Notes: generated by a model not told the origin, from the sequence alone. DNA of 64,000 bases from Terriglobus sp. RCC_193 (GCF_041355105.1 NZ_JBFUPK010000001.1:310001-374000); one strand, 5' to 3'; counted from the stretch's first letter, positions 53,304 to 62,571 are shown. Translations and numbers: made by a program.

Positions 53304-54464
53304 CTATCGTGTCGTAGTGCCAGTTATCAGGAAACGGCGGTTCAGCCAACGGCGCACTGGTTCGTCATAAAGCTTGAGGCAGGCATAGGCGATGGCGACG
53401 GCGGTCACGAACAACGCAGCACCCCATGCCGCACCCTGCGCGGGGGTAAGTTTTCCGTCGTACACCCAGGCTGTGTAGATGTAGATGAGCGAGTAATGCG
53501 TGATGTAGAGCGGATAGGAAATTCCGCCTGAGAAACGGCACAGCCGAGTGGCTGTTCGCCCGTTGATCTGCTCGCCTGCGCCCATCGCTACGATGATCGG
53601 AAACACGAAAATAACAACCATTGCTTCATACAGCCCGTTTTTCCAGAGCGTAGCCGTGGTGCCGAAACGCGGCAGGATGAAAGTGACCACAAGCAACAGG
53701 CTGCACCACAGAAAGGCATTCCGCACGTGGATGCGCTTGTGCATGCGTTGCAGGAGCATACCCGCCAGGAACGGAAAGAGCAGCCGGATAAAGCCGACTT
53801 TGAGTTCCATCGCATTGACCGACCAGCCTCCCGTAATGTCACCGCGCGGCGTGGTGACAAGGTAGTGCGTGAGCAGGGCCGCGGAGAGCGCTGTAAGCAC
53901 CATCAGCACGCGATTGGATACCTTGCGCAGGCCCAGCGCATAAGCGATGTTGGCAATGTATTCAAAGAACAACGACCACGCTGTTCCAGCGAGCGGATGC
54001 ATCTCCTGCCAGCCGCGAATATCCATTGAGATGGGAATCGGAATCACGGTGCAGCCGATGAGTGCGATGAGAATGAGTCTCGATACGGATGTGGTTGCGA
54101 CAATCGGAAAGATCCTGGGGCTGGCGCTGAAGTAAAAGAGCAGCGCACCAAGAACGTTGCCCATAATAAGCATGGGCTGCAGCCGGATGATGCGTCGCTT
54201 GAAGAAGTCCCACACCGTCATGCGTGGCTGGTCGTTGGCAGGGTTCCAGCGGCTGTCATACGCGTAAGCAATGACAAAGCCAGAGAGCATGAAGAAGAAG
54301 TCCACTGCCAGATAGCCATGATTAATGATCTGCCTGGCGTGGTCACCACCGTTCCACGTCTCGCATATGTGGAAGAGGACCACCATCATGGCTGCGACTC
54401 CGCGCAGACCGTCAAGGATTTCAAAGTGTTGTTTAGGCTGGATGCGTGCGTGGGGCTGGCTCAT
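53304..54464 (-). CDS. Membrane acyltransferase (OafA/YrhL-type)
   Basis: 386 residues from the ATG at 54464. Family 3 acyltransferase with about ten membrane helices. The start FEILDGLRGVAAMMVVLFHI contains the Arg and His residues of the active site; FFFMLSGFVIAYAY and FFKRRIIRLQPMLIM follow. Members add acetyl or other acyl groups to surface sugars. No glycosyltransferase or O-antigen gene is nearby, so the acceptor is unknown. It ends in a bidirectional terminator. Confidence 0.88.
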   Translation of the reverse strand: MSQPHARIQPKQHFEILDGLRGVAAMMVVLFHICETWNGGDHARQIINHGYLAVDFFFMLSGFVIAYAYDSRWNPANDQPRMTVWDFFKRRIIRLQPMLIMGNVLGALLFYFSASPRIFPIVATTSVSRLILIALIGCTVIPIPISMDIRGWQEMHPLAGTAWSLFFEYIANIAYALGLRKVSNRVLMVLTALSAALLTHYLVTTPRGDITGGWSVNAMELKVGFIRLLFPFLAGMLLQRMHKRIHVRNAFLWCSLLLVVTFILPRFGTTATLWKNGLYEAMVVIFVFPIIVAMGAGEQINGRTATRLCRFSGGISYPLYITHYSLIYIYTAWVYDGKLTPAQGAAWGAALFVTAVAIAYACLKLYDEPVRRWLNRRFLITGTTTR

Positions 54465-54511
54465 GACTTCCAACCACCATACACAAATGTTTTCCAGGGA
54501 TCATGTTGGAT

Positions 54512-54557
54512 CGCTACAAAGTAACGGCCCACCGAAGCGGGCCGTTTCTTTGTAGCG
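54512..54557. terminator. Long hairpin terminator after the cyclophilin
   Basis: CGCTACAAAG-T-AACGGCCC pairs with GGGCCGTT-T-CTTTGTAGCG: 18 pairs and one T-T mismatch, loop ACCGAAGC. It follows the cyclophilin stop by 11 bases on the minus strand. Confidence 0.85.
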
Positions 54558-54568
54558 ATGCGTTAAGG

Positions 54569-55090
54569 CTAGACGCGTTCGATAACAACCGATTCAAGAA
54601 CGACCGGCTTCTTGGGGCGATCCATGCCGTCGCGAGCGACCTTGCTGACCTTCTCGACGATGTCGTAGCCTTCGACAACTTCACCGAAGATGGTGTGGCG
54701 GCCGGTGAGCCAGGGAGTCGGCGCAACGGTAATGAAGAACTGCGAGCCGTTGGTGTTGGGGCCTGCGTTGGCCATGGCCAGCTTGCCGGCTTCCTGGAAG
54801 CCGTGCGGCGAGCCTTTGGTTTCGTCTGCGAAGCGGTAGCCGGGGCCACCCATGCCGGTGCCTTCGGGGTCGCCACCTTGGATCATGAACTCAGGAATCA
54901 CGCGATGGAAGATGGTGCCGTCATAGAGCTTGTCGCCCTTCTTGCTGCGGCTCTCCCAACTTTTGGTTCCTTCGGCCAGGCCGATGAAGTTGGCGACGGT
55001 CTCCGGCGCATCCTTCTCAAAGAGGCGCGTGACGATGGTGCCTTCGCTGGTGTTGAAGATGGCGTAGGTACCGGGTGTGCGTTCTGCCAT
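54569..55090 (-). CDS. Peptidyl-prolyl isomerase, cyclophilin type (cytoplasmic)
   Basis: 173 residues, no signal peptide. Catalytic Arg in FHRVIPEFMIQGGDPEGTG, then GKLAMANAGPNTNGSQFFIT and HTIFGEVVEGYDIVEKVS are the classic cyclophilin blocks. It speeds proline isomerisation during folding. It follows a secreted cyclophilin by 38 bases on the same strand, so one transcript would supply one isomerase for inside and one for outside the membrane. Confidence 0.94.
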   Translation of the reverse strand: MAERTPGTYAIFNTSEGTIVTRLFEKDAPETVANFIGLAEGTKSWESRSKKGDKLYDGTIFHRVIPEFMIQGGDPEGTGMGGPGYRFADETKGSPHGFQEAGKLAMANAGPNTNGSQFFITVAPTPWLTGRHTIFGEVVEGYDIVEKVSKVARDGMDRPKKPVVLESVVIERV

Positions 55091-55128
55091 GGATGTTTCC
55101 TTTCTATTGCTGCAACAAAGTTGGATGT

Positions 55129-55887
55129 TTACTGCGCTGCGGGTGCGGCAGGTTGGGTCGCCATCGGATCCGGAGGGATCGTGCCACCCTCTGGAACAAT
55201 CGTGATGTGTTTGATGGTCACAGGTGTGACCGGCTTATCCTGCGAGTTCTTTTCCACGCGGGCAATGGACTGCACGACCAGCACCGAGTGCGGATCGCAC
55301 TGGCCGAAGATGGTGTGTTTGCCATTCAGTTCGGGAACGGGTGCTTCTGTAACGAAGAATTGCGTGCTGCCTGTATTGGCGCCTGCATTGGCCATGGCGA
55401 GGCGGCCTTCACGGTCAAACCGCAGGCCGGGCGAACGCTCTTCGCCAATGTAATAGCCAGCGTCTCCGGCGCCAGTGCCGGCACGGTCGCCCCCCTGGAT
55501 CATGAAGTTGGCGATCACTCGATGAAAGGTGGTGCCGTCATAGAAGGGCACACCGTGCATCTTCTGACCGGTTGTGGGGTCGGTGAAATCCTTGGTGCCA
55601 GTGGCCAGACCGATGAAGTTCTCCACGGTCTTTGGCGACTCGTTCCGGAAGAACTGGCAGATCAGGCGCCCCATGGTGGTGTCAATGACGGCCGTGGGGC
55701 CGTTCGGTGCGGGTGGAACGCCGAGGCCTTCGGCTGCTCCGGGTGAATCCGGCAGGTCGTCCGCAGGCTTAGCCGGGGGATTCTGCTGCTGGGCAGGCGG
55801 TACGGTGGACCCTGCCTGTGCCAGTGCCGCTGCCGGAGCAACGGCGAGAATCGCGAAGAGAGATAGGGGCGCAAGTCGGAACATCAT
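55129..55887 (-). CDS. Peptidyl-prolyl isomerase, cyclophilin type (exported)
   Basis: 252 residues from the ATG at 55887. Signal peptide APLSLFAILAVAPAAALAQ, then a Pro/Gln/Ala-rich linker of about 40 residues (VPPAQQQNPPAKPADD). The catalytic domain has FHRVIANFMIQGGDRAGTGA, GRLAMANAGANTGSTQFFVT and HTIFGQCDPHSVLVVQSIA. The tail is Pro/Ala-rich. It likely folds periplasmic proteins. Next to the cytoplasmic cyclophilin; the two share about the usual family identity, suggesting an old duplication. Confidence 0.93.
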   Translation of the reverse strand: MMFRLAPLSLFAILAVAPAAALAQAGSTVPPAQQQNPPAKPADDLPDSPGAAEGLGVPPAPNGPTAVIDTTMGRLICQFFRNESPKTVENFIGLATGTKDFTDPTTGQKMHGVPFYDGTTFHRVIANFMIQGGDRAGTGAGDAGYYIGEERSPGLRFDREGRLAMANAGANTGSTQFFVTEAPVPELNGKHTIFGQCDPHSVLVVQSIARVEKNSQDKPVTPVTIKHITIVPEGGTIPPDPMATQPAAPAAQ

Positions 55888-55921
55888 GCCGTTTCCAGAA
55901 TACGCCGCGCGGCGGAAGCGG

Positions 55922-57067
55922 TCACGCGGCGGCAAAGTCCTGGGCCTGTTTCAGCACACGCAACAGGTTTTCGCCGAGCATGCCGCGAAGGTCTTCCGCG
56001 GCCCATCCGCATTCCAGAAGTGCGGCGGTGAGCTTTGGCAGATCGGCGGCGGTTTCCATGCCTTCCACAGACAGGGCGATACCGTCGAAGTCCGATCCGA
56101 TGCCGACATGGTTCGGACCGATGAGGCGTAGCAGGTGGTCGAAATGCTCGACGAGGACGGAGAAGGGAACCGGTGGAATGCGACGGGCGAAGCTGCGCTC
56201 GATGGCGAGTTCGTCGAAGAAGAGGAAGGGCTTGCCCTGCGCGCGGAAGTCTTCGCGCGCCTTGTCGAGAGCCGCATTTCTTTCCGGCTTCATGGCGTTC
56301 CAGGCCTCTCGCCATGTGTCGCTGAGGAAGCCCGCAAAGAAGTTCACCATGACGATGCCGCCCCTTGCTGCAAGCCGTTGGGCCATCTCGTCGGTGAGGT
56401 TGCGAACTGCGTGGCAGAGGTGACGCGACGATGAATGCGAGGCAATGACCGGCACCCACGACGTTTCGAGAACATCATGGAAGGCGGCGTCGCTGACGTG
56501 GGAGACGTCGACGAGCATACCGAGGCGATTCATCTCGCGGACTACGTCGCGTCCAAAGGCGGTCAGGCCACCATGGCCACCATAGCCGCTGGAGCCGCAC
56601 CAGTCGTTCGCATTGGCCCAGGTCAGGGTCATGTAGCGTACGCCGCTGGCGTGAAATTCGCGAAGATTGTCCAGGCTGTTTTCGATGGCATGTCCACCCT
56701 CGATGCCGATCAGCGCGGCGTATTGGCCATTGCGTTTGGCATGGCGCACTTCGTCTGCGGTGGTGCAGACGGTAATGGCTTGCGGATGTTTTGCGGCCTG
56801 CTGGTGGATGCCTGCGATAAGACTGCGCGTACGTTCCGCGAACTTTCCTACCCACGCATCCGGCTCTGGCCACGCGATGAAAAAGCCTCCGTGCAGGTGA
56901 CCCGCAGCGGCTGTTTCTGCGGAGAGTTGGCCCATGCCAAGCGGTGAGCCAGCCCAGTTCCAGCCCTCATCGACAAAGCGCTGCGGCGTATCGGCGTGGC
57001 CGTCCAGCACGATGCTGCTGTCATGTAGCGCTTTCGCTTCTGCGATTAAGTTTCTCATCTGTATCAT
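55922..57067 (-). CDS. Membrane dipeptidase (peptidase M19)
   Basis: 381 residues from the ATG at 57067 (an ATG at 57058 is also possible). Zinc dipeptidase of the renal dipeptidase family, TIM-barrel fold. Ligands are visible: LDGHADTPQRFV (His-x-Asp), ALIGIEGGHAIENSLDNLRE (Glu), VDVSHVSDAAFHDV and VIASHSSSRHLC (His), and GIGSDFDGIALSVEGMETAA (Asp). No signal peptide is seen. It probably cleaves dipeptides or D-containing peptides. It ends 34 bases before the exported cyclophilin start on the same strand. Confidence 0.94.
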   Translation of the reverse strand: MIQMRNLIAEAKALHDSSIVLDGHADTPQRFVDEGWNWAGSPLGMGQLSAETAAAGHLHGGFFIAWPEPDAWVGKFAERTRSLIAGIHQQAAKHPQAITVCTTADEVRHAKRNGQYAALIGIEGGHAIENSLDNLREFHASGVRYMTLTWANANDWCGSSGYGGHGGLTAFGRDVVREMNRLGMLVDVSHVSDAAFHDVLETSWVPVIASHSSSRHLCHAVRNLTDEMAQRLAARGGIVMVNFFAGFLSDTWREAWNAMKPERNAALDKAREDFRAQGKPFLFFDELAIERSFARRIPPVPFSVLVEHFDHLLRLIGPNHVGIGSDFDGIALSVEGMETAADLPKLTAALLECGWAAEDLRGMLGENLLRVLKQAQDFAAA

Positions 57068-57172
57068 GTTAGCGCGAGTGCAGCTGCTTCTTTTGGTTCG
57101 TGGTTTTGCCGTGGAATGGCGTGGCAAACCCTGGCATGGTCTTCGCGTCTATGTTGGGCGAGGTGACGGACT

Positions 57173-57388
57173 ATGAGCAGCTTGACCGGAAATGGATTTG
57201 CAGGTGAGGGCGAGGGAGTAGCAAAGGAAAAGGTGAATACGCCGGATACGCCAGCGCGTCCGGGTGTGAATTCGCTGGAGCGTGCTGAGAGCGGACACCA
57301 GTCAGGCATTGACCGGGCAGCGGAAGATTCCGCACGCCGTGCGATCAACCGCCAGGCACATGAGGACGGAAACATCTTTACCAAATAA
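57173..57388 (+). CDS. Small hydrophilic protein of unknown function
   Basis: 71 residues, starting at an ATG with GAGGTGA eight bases upstream. The sequence is polar and charged (GEGEGVAKEKVNTPDTPARP, RAAEDSARRAINRQAHEDGN) with no membrane segment or cysteine, so it is probably a disordered cytosolic protein. I do not recognise it. It diverges from the dipeptidase by 105 bases and converges on the cytochrome gene. Confidence 0.5.
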   Translation: MSSLTGNGFAGEGEGVAKEKVNTPDTPARPGVNSLERAESGHQSGIDRAAEDSARRAINRQAHEDGNIFTK

Positions 57389-57448
57389 CCCCTTCCCCGG
57401 ACACGAAGGCAGAGGCTCTGCGATCCCAGTCGCTGGGCCTCTCGTGCT

Positions 57449-58327
57449 TCATGGCTGCGTGTTCGATGTGGCGGATGGCGAAGCCCCTGCGGTGATCCAT
57501 GCGCGGAGGGTTTCGATTTCCGCCGAGGTAAGCGGTTCGCCCTTCTTTGGCATGAGCTTCGGATCGTTTGGTGGCAGAGTAATGCGATGCAGCAGGATGC
57601 TGCGTTCGGGATGCCCTGCGCCCACGATGTCGCCACTGGCACCGCCATCCAGCAGATGGGCATAGCTGTCCAGCCTGAGATTTCCTTTGCGCTCCTGCGA
57701 GCCGTGGCACTTGACGCAGTTGGCGTTCAGGATGGGTTGCACCTGTTTGGCGTAGACACCTTCGGGATCAACGGCAGGATAGCTGCGTGAGGGAGCCAGA
57801 TGTGGCGCGAACTCCGTAAGCCAGTCGTCGCCGTAAACGATTTTGCCGCCGGTGTGGGCGGTCCAAAGTGTCAGCAGGGCGAGAGGAATGGTGAGTGATG
57901 CTCGCTGGGGAAGCAAGGCCCGTAGCAGGGTGATGACGATGGCTGCGATGGCCAGCACGATGCCCGTCCACAGGTGTGTACGCACTTGATCTGCGGGGAA
58001 GGCTCCTGCATGGGCCAGAACGATGCCGAGCAGTGCAGAGAGAAAGCCCGTGATGGCTGCGATGTTGAGCGTGAGTGATGCCGCTTGTTGCAGTGCGGGG
58101 CGCTTCCTTGAGGCAAGGTCAAAGACAGGCACCAGAAATAGCAGACCGATGGGCAGATGGATCAGGCCGACGTGGAAGCGTCCGAGGAACTGGCCGGGAT
58201 ACGTCTGGCCGTCTGGCGGCAGGATGGATGGCAATGAGAGCAGCAGAAGAATTGCTGCTGTGCTGGCGATCCACACCTTAGGGTGTGGTCGGTTGGTGGT
58301 GTAAAGCTGTTCTTCCTGCGTCTGCAT
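57449..58327 (-). CDS. Membrane-bound c-type cytochrome domain protein
   Basis: 292 residues. One hydrophobic helix near the N-terminus (IASTAAILLLLSLPSIL) and about four more (RFHVGLIHLPIGLLFLVPVF, LNIAAITGFLSALLGIVLAH, TGIVLAIAAIVITLLRALL, and one near 155) are followed by a soluble domain at about 190-292. There a haem c site Cys-x2-Cys-His (CVKCHG) is present, then ERKGNLRLDSYAHLLDGGAS and LMPKKGEPLTSAEIETLRAW, as in Planctomycete-type cytochromes. A His-rich first loop (RFHVGLIHLPIG) may bind haem b. Probably a periplasmic electron carrier; partner unknown. Confidence 0.78.
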   Translation of the reverse strand: MQTQEEQLYTTNRPHPKVWIASTAAILLLLSLPSILPPDGQTYPGQFLGRFHVGLIHLPIGLLFLVPVFDLASRKRPALQQAASLTLNIAAITGFLSALLGIVLAHAGAFPADQVRTHLWTGIVLAIAAIVITLLRALLPQRASLTIPLALLTLWTAHTGGKIVYGDDWLTEFAPHLAPSRSYPAVDPEGVYAKQVQPILNANCVKCHGSQERKGNLRLDSYAHLLDGGASGDIVGAGHPERSILLHRITLPPNDPKLMPKKGEPLTSAEIETLRAWITAGASPSATSNTQP

Positions 58328-58400
58328 CCTGCTTTGAGCTTAGCGGATGTGACGATGGACTGGCTTTCCTGACGCATCGTAGTGGTGCACGAAAGAAAGC

Positions 58401-58550
58401 AGGTCCTTCGGCTTTGCCCAGGATGACGAACTTCGTTCGTATGAGCTTCGCAGCGCGAAGCTGGTTTGAGATTTGCGCGAAAGCTCGAAAGCAGCGTTGC
58501 TGCTTGAGAAATGCGTTGGGATTCTTCGCTTCGCTCAGAATGACGCACTT
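58401..58550. repeat. Mosaic repeat block between rhaI and the cytochrome gene
   Basis: Two diverged copies of one motif: TCCTTCGGCTTTGCCCAGGA (from 58404) and TTCTTCGCTTCGCTCAGAAT (from 58522), each continuing TGACG-ACTT-like. Between them lie two perfect hairpins: AGCTTCG-CAGCG-CGAAGCT (58444-58462) and AAGCAGC-GTT-GCTGCTT (58489-58505). The motif resembles dispersed intergenic repeats seen in many soil genomes. Confidence 0.6.
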
Positions 58551-58604
58551 GACGGTACTTGCCTCGTTCAGGACGAGCTTGTCTGATTCGCGCAACGGGG
58601 CGGC

Positions 58605-59789
58605 TCAGGCGTAGGAGCCACCACTGCTGGCGTTCTTTGCGGCGCGTTCGTGGCTGATGGTTTCCACGTAGCCACTTTCTTTCAGCGCAGCAAGTGGATT
58701 GGCTGGCAGGCCTTTGGATGTGCGCCACGCTTGCACCAACGGACGAACGTCGGTGAAGAAGGCGTCGCGGAAGAGTTCTTCGGCTTCCACCAGCGCACAA
58801 GCATCCTGCAGTTCCGAGAGCTTGGCCTGTTCGATGAGCGCGGCGCGGGCGTAGAGTTCCTGCGCGGTGGCGACGGTCTGCACCATGGCCTCCATCTTGC
58901 CCTTCAGGTTGTGGCTTTGGTCGATCATGTAAGCGATGTCGTTGCTGCCACCGCTGGCGGTGTGTGCATGGATTTCGTGGAAGATGCGGAAGACCTGGTA
59001 GGGGTCGATGGAGCCGAGCGTCAGGTCATCATCGGCGAACTTGCGGTCGTTGAAGTGGAAGCCGCCGAGCATACCGAGATGCAGCAGCCACGCCACGATC
59101 TGTTCAATGTTGGTGCCGAGCGCGTGATGGCCGGTATCGACAAGCACCACAGCCTGTGGTCCGGCTTGTTTCGCCATGGTGTACGCCATGCCCCAGTCAG
59201 CAAGGTCCGTGAAGTAGAACGCTGGTTCGAAGGGTTTGTATTCGACGAGTAGACGCTGGTTCGGTGCGAGTTCTGCATGCGTTGCGGCGAGTGCTTCAGT
59301 CAGCCAGCCGATGCGGCGCTGAACGCTTTGCGTGCCGGGGTAGTTCGCGCCATCGGAGAGCCACAGGGAAATGTCGCGCGAGCCGAGTGCTTTGGCAATC
59401 TGCACGCTTTCGATCATGTGATCGGTGGCTTGTTTGCGGATGGCGGGATCCGGGTTGCAGAGTGAGCCGAACTTGTAGACCTGATCCTGAAACAGGTTCG
59501 GGTTGATGGAGCCGGAACGGATGCCGTGCTGCTGTTCAAGCTGGCGAATCTCGCTGACGGAGCCTTCACCTTTCGGCAGGTCCCACAAGACATGCAAGGC
59601 CACGGTGGGCGCGACGCCGGTGAGTTTGTTCACCATGCCTGCGTCTGCGAACTTTTCCGCGATGGTGGTGGCGGCGCCGGGTTGGATGAACTTGCCGAAG
59701 CGTGTGCCGGTATTCGCGAAGCCCCAGGAGGGAAGCTCGATGCGAAAGCTGTCGAGTGCGGCAAAAACTTTCTGCTGTGCGTCGTTCAT
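58605..59789 (-). CDS. rhaI: L-rhamnose isomerase (RhaI-type)
   Basis: 394 residues, TIM barrel. Converts L-rhamnose to L-rhamnulose. The sequence follows the Pseudomonas-type RhaI family rather than E. coli RhaA: ELPSWGFANTGTRFGKF, LHVLWDLPKGEGSV, HGIRSGSINPNLFQDQVYKF, LLVEYKPFEPAFYFTDLADW (Glu metal ligand), VLVDTGHHALGTNIEQIVAW and GFHFNDRKFADDDLTLGSID. It overlaps rhaM by four bases (ATGA), so the two are coupled. No kinase or aldolase gene is seen nearby. Confidence 0.93.
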   Translation of the reverse strand: MNDAQQKVFAALDSFRIELPSWGFANTGTRFGKFIQPGAATTIAEKFADAGMVNKLTGVAPTVALHVLWDLPKGEGSVSEIRQLEQQHGIRSGSINPNLFQDQVYKFGSLCNPDPAIRKQATDHMIESVQIAKALGSRDISLWLSDGANYPGTQSVQRRIGWLTEALAATHAELAPNQRLLVEYKPFEPAFYFTDLADWGMAYTMAKQAGPQAVVLVDTGHHALGTNIEQIVAWLLHLGMLGGFHFNDRKFADDDLTLGSIDPYQVFRIFHEIHAHTASGGSNDIAYMIDQSHNLKGKMEAMVQTVATAQELYARAALIEQAKLSELQDACALVEAEELFRDAFFTDVRPLVQAWRTSKGLPANPLAALKESGYVETISHERAAKNASSGGSYA

Positions 59790-60124
59790 TCAGTTCCTTC
59801 GGGACGACCAGGCATGTAGAAGACTTCCGGCATCATGGCGAAACGTTCGCCGGGTGCAAGATCAGGCACGGATTCAAAGATGTCAGCCATCATGGCCTGC
59901 CACCGGGTGTTGGCTTCGCTGGTTGCCATGCGCGCAAGAAAAGCGTCGAAGCTGTCCACATGCAGGTACAGGAAGAGTTGCTGGCCTCGGCGGAAGACGG
60001 AGTATTCGCGGACGCCTGCGTCGGCCAGATCCTTCAGTAGTTCTGGCCATACGGCCACATGGCGGCGATCGTATTCGTCTTCGCAGCCTTTGCGGATGCG
60101 GAGCTGATAGGCGTACCGTGGCAC
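59786..60124 (-). CDS. rhaM: L-rhamnose mutarotase
   Basis: 112 residues from a GTG with GGAGGG nine bases upstream. Interconverts alpha and beta L-rhamnose so that the isomerase gets its anomer. The catalytic His22 in YDRRHVAVWPEL sits at the E. coli position; GVREYSVFRRGQQLFLYLHV and NTRWQAMMADIFESVPDLAP complete the family. Its stop overlaps the rhaI start, a direct sign of a shared pathway. Confidence 0.95.
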   Translation of the reverse strand: MPRYAYQLRIRKGCEDEYDRRHVAVWPELLKDLADAGVREYSVFRRGQQLFLYLHVDSFDAFLARMATSEANTRWQAMMADIFESVPDLAPGERFAMMPEVFYMPGRPEGTE

Positions 60125-60357
60125 GTGCGAAATCCCTCCGCAAGAAGATTAAACGCTGTTGGCCGATACGATACACAGCGCTCGGCGTGTCTTGCTCATT
60201 GTTCGACGCGGTGCTTATACTTCGCCGGTTTGGCCGCTGTGGGGCCGCATGTCGTGGATTATGTATGCACCTGTGGCAGGTTTTGAGGCGTCCAACTGGA
60301 GTGGTCTTTTGCGGCCCTGCGTGACCGGAGGAGACGAAGGAAAGAAGGCGTAGAAGT

Positions 60358-61653
60358 ATGGCAGTATCAATTGATCTGGAACAGGCTGCGGCAGAAGCAG
60401 CTCTTGATAAAGAAATGAACCCCTGGGAGGCTCAGGCCGCCCGCTTTGAGTTTGCAGCAAAAAAACTGGATCTGGACGCAGGAATCTGGAAGGTTCTGAG
60501 CCAGCCGAATCGCGAAATCATTGTGCATTTCCCGGTGATGATGGACGATGGCCGCATTGAGGTTTTCACCGGTTATCGTGTACAGCACTCCATGGCGCGC
60601 GGCCCGGCAAAGGGCGGTATTCGCTATGCGCCGGACGTGTCGCTGGACGAAGTGCGCGCACTGGCAAGCTGGATGACGTGGAAGTGCGCCGTCGTAAACA
60701 TTCCATTCGGCGGCGCGAAGGGCGGCGTGATCTGCGATCCGAAGAAGATGAGCCAGGGCGAACTGGAACGGCTGACGCGCCGATACACCGCGGAGATGAT
60801 CGATGTGTTTGGTCCTGAGAAGGACGTCCCCGCGCCGGATGTGAATACCAACGAGCAGACGATGGCGTGGATCATGGACACCTATTCCATGCACATGCGG
60901 CAGACAGTGACGAGTGTGGTGACGGGCAAGCCCATCAACATTGGTGGTTCGCGTGGACGTACGGCCGCCACGGGGCGTGGTGTTTCCGTAGCTTGCGACC
61001 AGGCGCTGCAATACCTGGGCATGAAGCCTGCGGATTGCCGCGTGGTGGTGCAGGGATTTGGCAACGTGGGATCGAACGCCGCACTCCTGCTGCGCGAAAA
61101 AGGCTACAAGGTGATTGGCATTGCAGAATGGGATGGCGGTTTGTACAACGCTGACGGCATTAACATTCCTATGTTGGTGGAACATCGCAAAAAGACCGGA
61201 TCGATCCGCAATTTCAGTGGCGCGTCCGAGGCGAATAGCGAAGAACTATTGACCGCGGAGTGCGAGATCCTGATTCCTGCGGCGCATGAGAATGTGATCA
61301 CCAGTCGCAATGCCGGTGCGGTGAAAGCAAGGATTCTTGTAGAAGGTGCGAATGGGCCTACGACGCCTGCCGCGGACAGCATCCTGGAGCAGAATGGCGT
61401 GTTCGTTGTGCCAGATATTCTGGCGAACGCGGGCGGTGTGACGGCCAGCTACTTTGAGTGGGTGCAGGATCGCATGGGCTATTTCTGGACAGAGGATGAG
61501 GTCAACGACCGCCTCGATCGCCTGATGATTCAGAGCTTCCAGGACGTCGTCCGCTATGCGGAGTCGCACGGCGTGAACAACCGCATTGCGGCCTATATGC
61601 TGGCGATTGACCGTGTGGCATATACGACGAAGCAGCGGGGCATCTATGCGTAA
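60358..61653 (+). CDS. Glutamate dehydrogenase (Glu/Leu/Phe/Val family)
   Basis: 431 residues. Interconverts glutamate with 2-oxoglutarate and ammonium. The substrate lysines are in [20 protein letters not shown] and [15 protein letters not shown]; the dinucleotide-binding motif is [15 protein letters not shown] (Gly-x-Gly-x2-Gly). Length and sequence type are those of the hexameric NAD-dependent class (GluDH of Bacillus and Archaea), not the 50-kDa NADP form. A GAAGG precedes the ATG. It diverges from rhaM and ends at a large hairpin element. Confidence 0.93.
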   Translation: MAVSIDLEQAAAEAALDKEMNPWEAQAARFEFAAKKLDLDAGIWKVLSQPNREIIVHFPVMMDDGRIEVFTGYRVQHSMARGPAKGGIRYAPDVSLDEVRALASWMTWKCAVVNIPFGGAKGGVICDPKKMSQGELERLTRRYTAEMIDVFGPEKDVPAPDVNTNEQTMAWIMDTYSMHMRQTVTSVVTGKPINIGGSRGRTAATGRGVSVACDQALQYLGMKPADCRVVVQGFGNVGSNAALLLREKGYKVIGIAEWDGGLYNADGINIPMLVEHRKKTGSIRNFSGASEANSEELLTAECEILIPAAHENVITSRNAGAVKARILVEGANGPTTPAADSILEQNGVFVVPDILANAGGVTASYFEWVQDRMGYFWTEDEVNDRLDRLMIQSFQDVVRYAESHGVNNRIAAYMLAIDRVAYTTKQRGIYA

Positions 61654-61748
61654 AAGGCAGAGCGCAATGAGCGCGTTCGCGTGCGCAATCATTGCAATGA
61701 GCCATTGGGGTCATTGAGCGGAGATGGCGCACATTGCGCTCTGCCTTT
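61653..61748. repeat. Long-stem composite hairpin element after the dehydrogenase gene
   Basis: AAAGGCAGAGCGCAATG (61653-61669) and CATTGCGCTCTGCCTTT (61732-61748) form a perfect 17-bp stem. The 62-base interior repeats CAATGAGC/CATTG words and contains GCGCG-TTCGCGT-GCGC. It can fold on either strand and ends in TTTCTTATTCC, so it may terminate the dehydrogenase message. A repeat of REP/BIME kind is possible. Confidence 0.6.
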
Positions 61749-61824
61749 CTTATTCCTCCTGTGCAAGAATCATGGTGACGCCGCTGTCTGGCATGGTGCC
61801 TGATTGCGGCCAGGTACATTCCGT

Positions 61825-62511
61825 TTGAATCTGCCCAATTCCATTACGATGAGTCGGATAGTTTGCCTTCCGCTGCTTATCTGGCTGCTTTCTGCTAGTT
61901 CTCCGGTGTCGGGGCATACGCAGGAAGTGGCGGCCTCGCTGCTGTTCATTGCGGCGGCGATTACAGATGGGCTGGACGGATACCTGGCACGCAAACGCGG
62001 ACAGATCACCACCATCGGTATGCTGCTGGATCCACTGGCGGACAAGATGCTGGTGACCGCGGGTTATGTCTGCCTGGTCAGCTTTAACCCGCATGTTGTA
62101 AAGCCGTGGATTGCAGTGCTTGTGATCGGCCGTGAGTTCCTTGTGAGCGGGCTGCGTTCCATCGCGGCAAATGAAGGATTCACCATCGACGCCAGCGAAG
62201 TAGGCAAACTGAAGACGGTGCTTCAAATCGTTTCCGTGGTGGCCGCGATTCTGGATCGCGGATGGAATGCATGGTGGGTAGGCCCGGGTTGGCGGAACGA
62301 CACAGGCTGGTTCTTCGTTCCGGTGCACGTGATCGCCGTGACTGCGATCTACTGGATGACGTTTGTGTCGATCCTGAGCGCAGTGGATTACTTCGTAGCG
62401 TTCTGGAGCAAGCTGGATCATGCCAGCCAGGTTTCACGGAAGAAGCGCAGCCGTTTGATGAGCCGGAAGAAGACTGTGGCGGCCGTGGGGCCTACTGCGG
62501 GAAACGCATGA
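61825..62511 (+). CDS. pgsA: CDP-diacylglycerol-glycerol-3-phosphate 3-phosphatidyltransferase
   Basis: 228 residues from a TTG at 61825, which gives the family-typical NLPNSITMSRIV start; a TTG at 61804 would add seven residues. Makes phosphatidylglycerophosphate, the first step to phosphatidylglycerol. The CDP-alcohol phosphatidyltransferase motif spans about 48-74: DGLDGYLARKRG then MLLDPLADK (Asp-Gly-x2-Ala-Arg ... Asp-x3-Asp). Five or six membrane helices are expected. The stop is followed by a strong terminator. Confidence 0.93.
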   Translation: MNLPNSITMSRIVCLPLLIWLLSASSPVSGHTQEVAASLLFIAAAITDGLDGYLARKRGQITTIGMLLDPLADKMLVTAGYVCLVSFNPHVVKPWIAVLVIGREFLVSGLRSIAANEGFTIDASEVGKLKTVLQIVSVVAAILDRGWNAWWVGPGWRNDTGWFFVPVHVIAVTAIYWMTFVSILSAVDYFVAFWSKLDHASQVSRKKRSRLMSRKKTVAAVGPTAGNA

Positions 62512-62512
62512 A

Positions 62513-62560
62513 TTAACAACAGGAAAGCCCGCTCGTTTGAGCGGGCTTTCCTGTTGTTAA
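62513..62560. terminator. Bidirectional hairpin terminator, 22-bp stem
   Basis: Perfect 22-bp stem from TTAACAACAGG to CCTGTTGTTAA with a 4-base loop GTTT. Between convergent pgsA (+) and the GvpL/F gene (-); A-rich and T-rich ends favour use from both sides. Confidence 0.9.
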
Positions 62561-62571
62561 GGGCCAACCTC

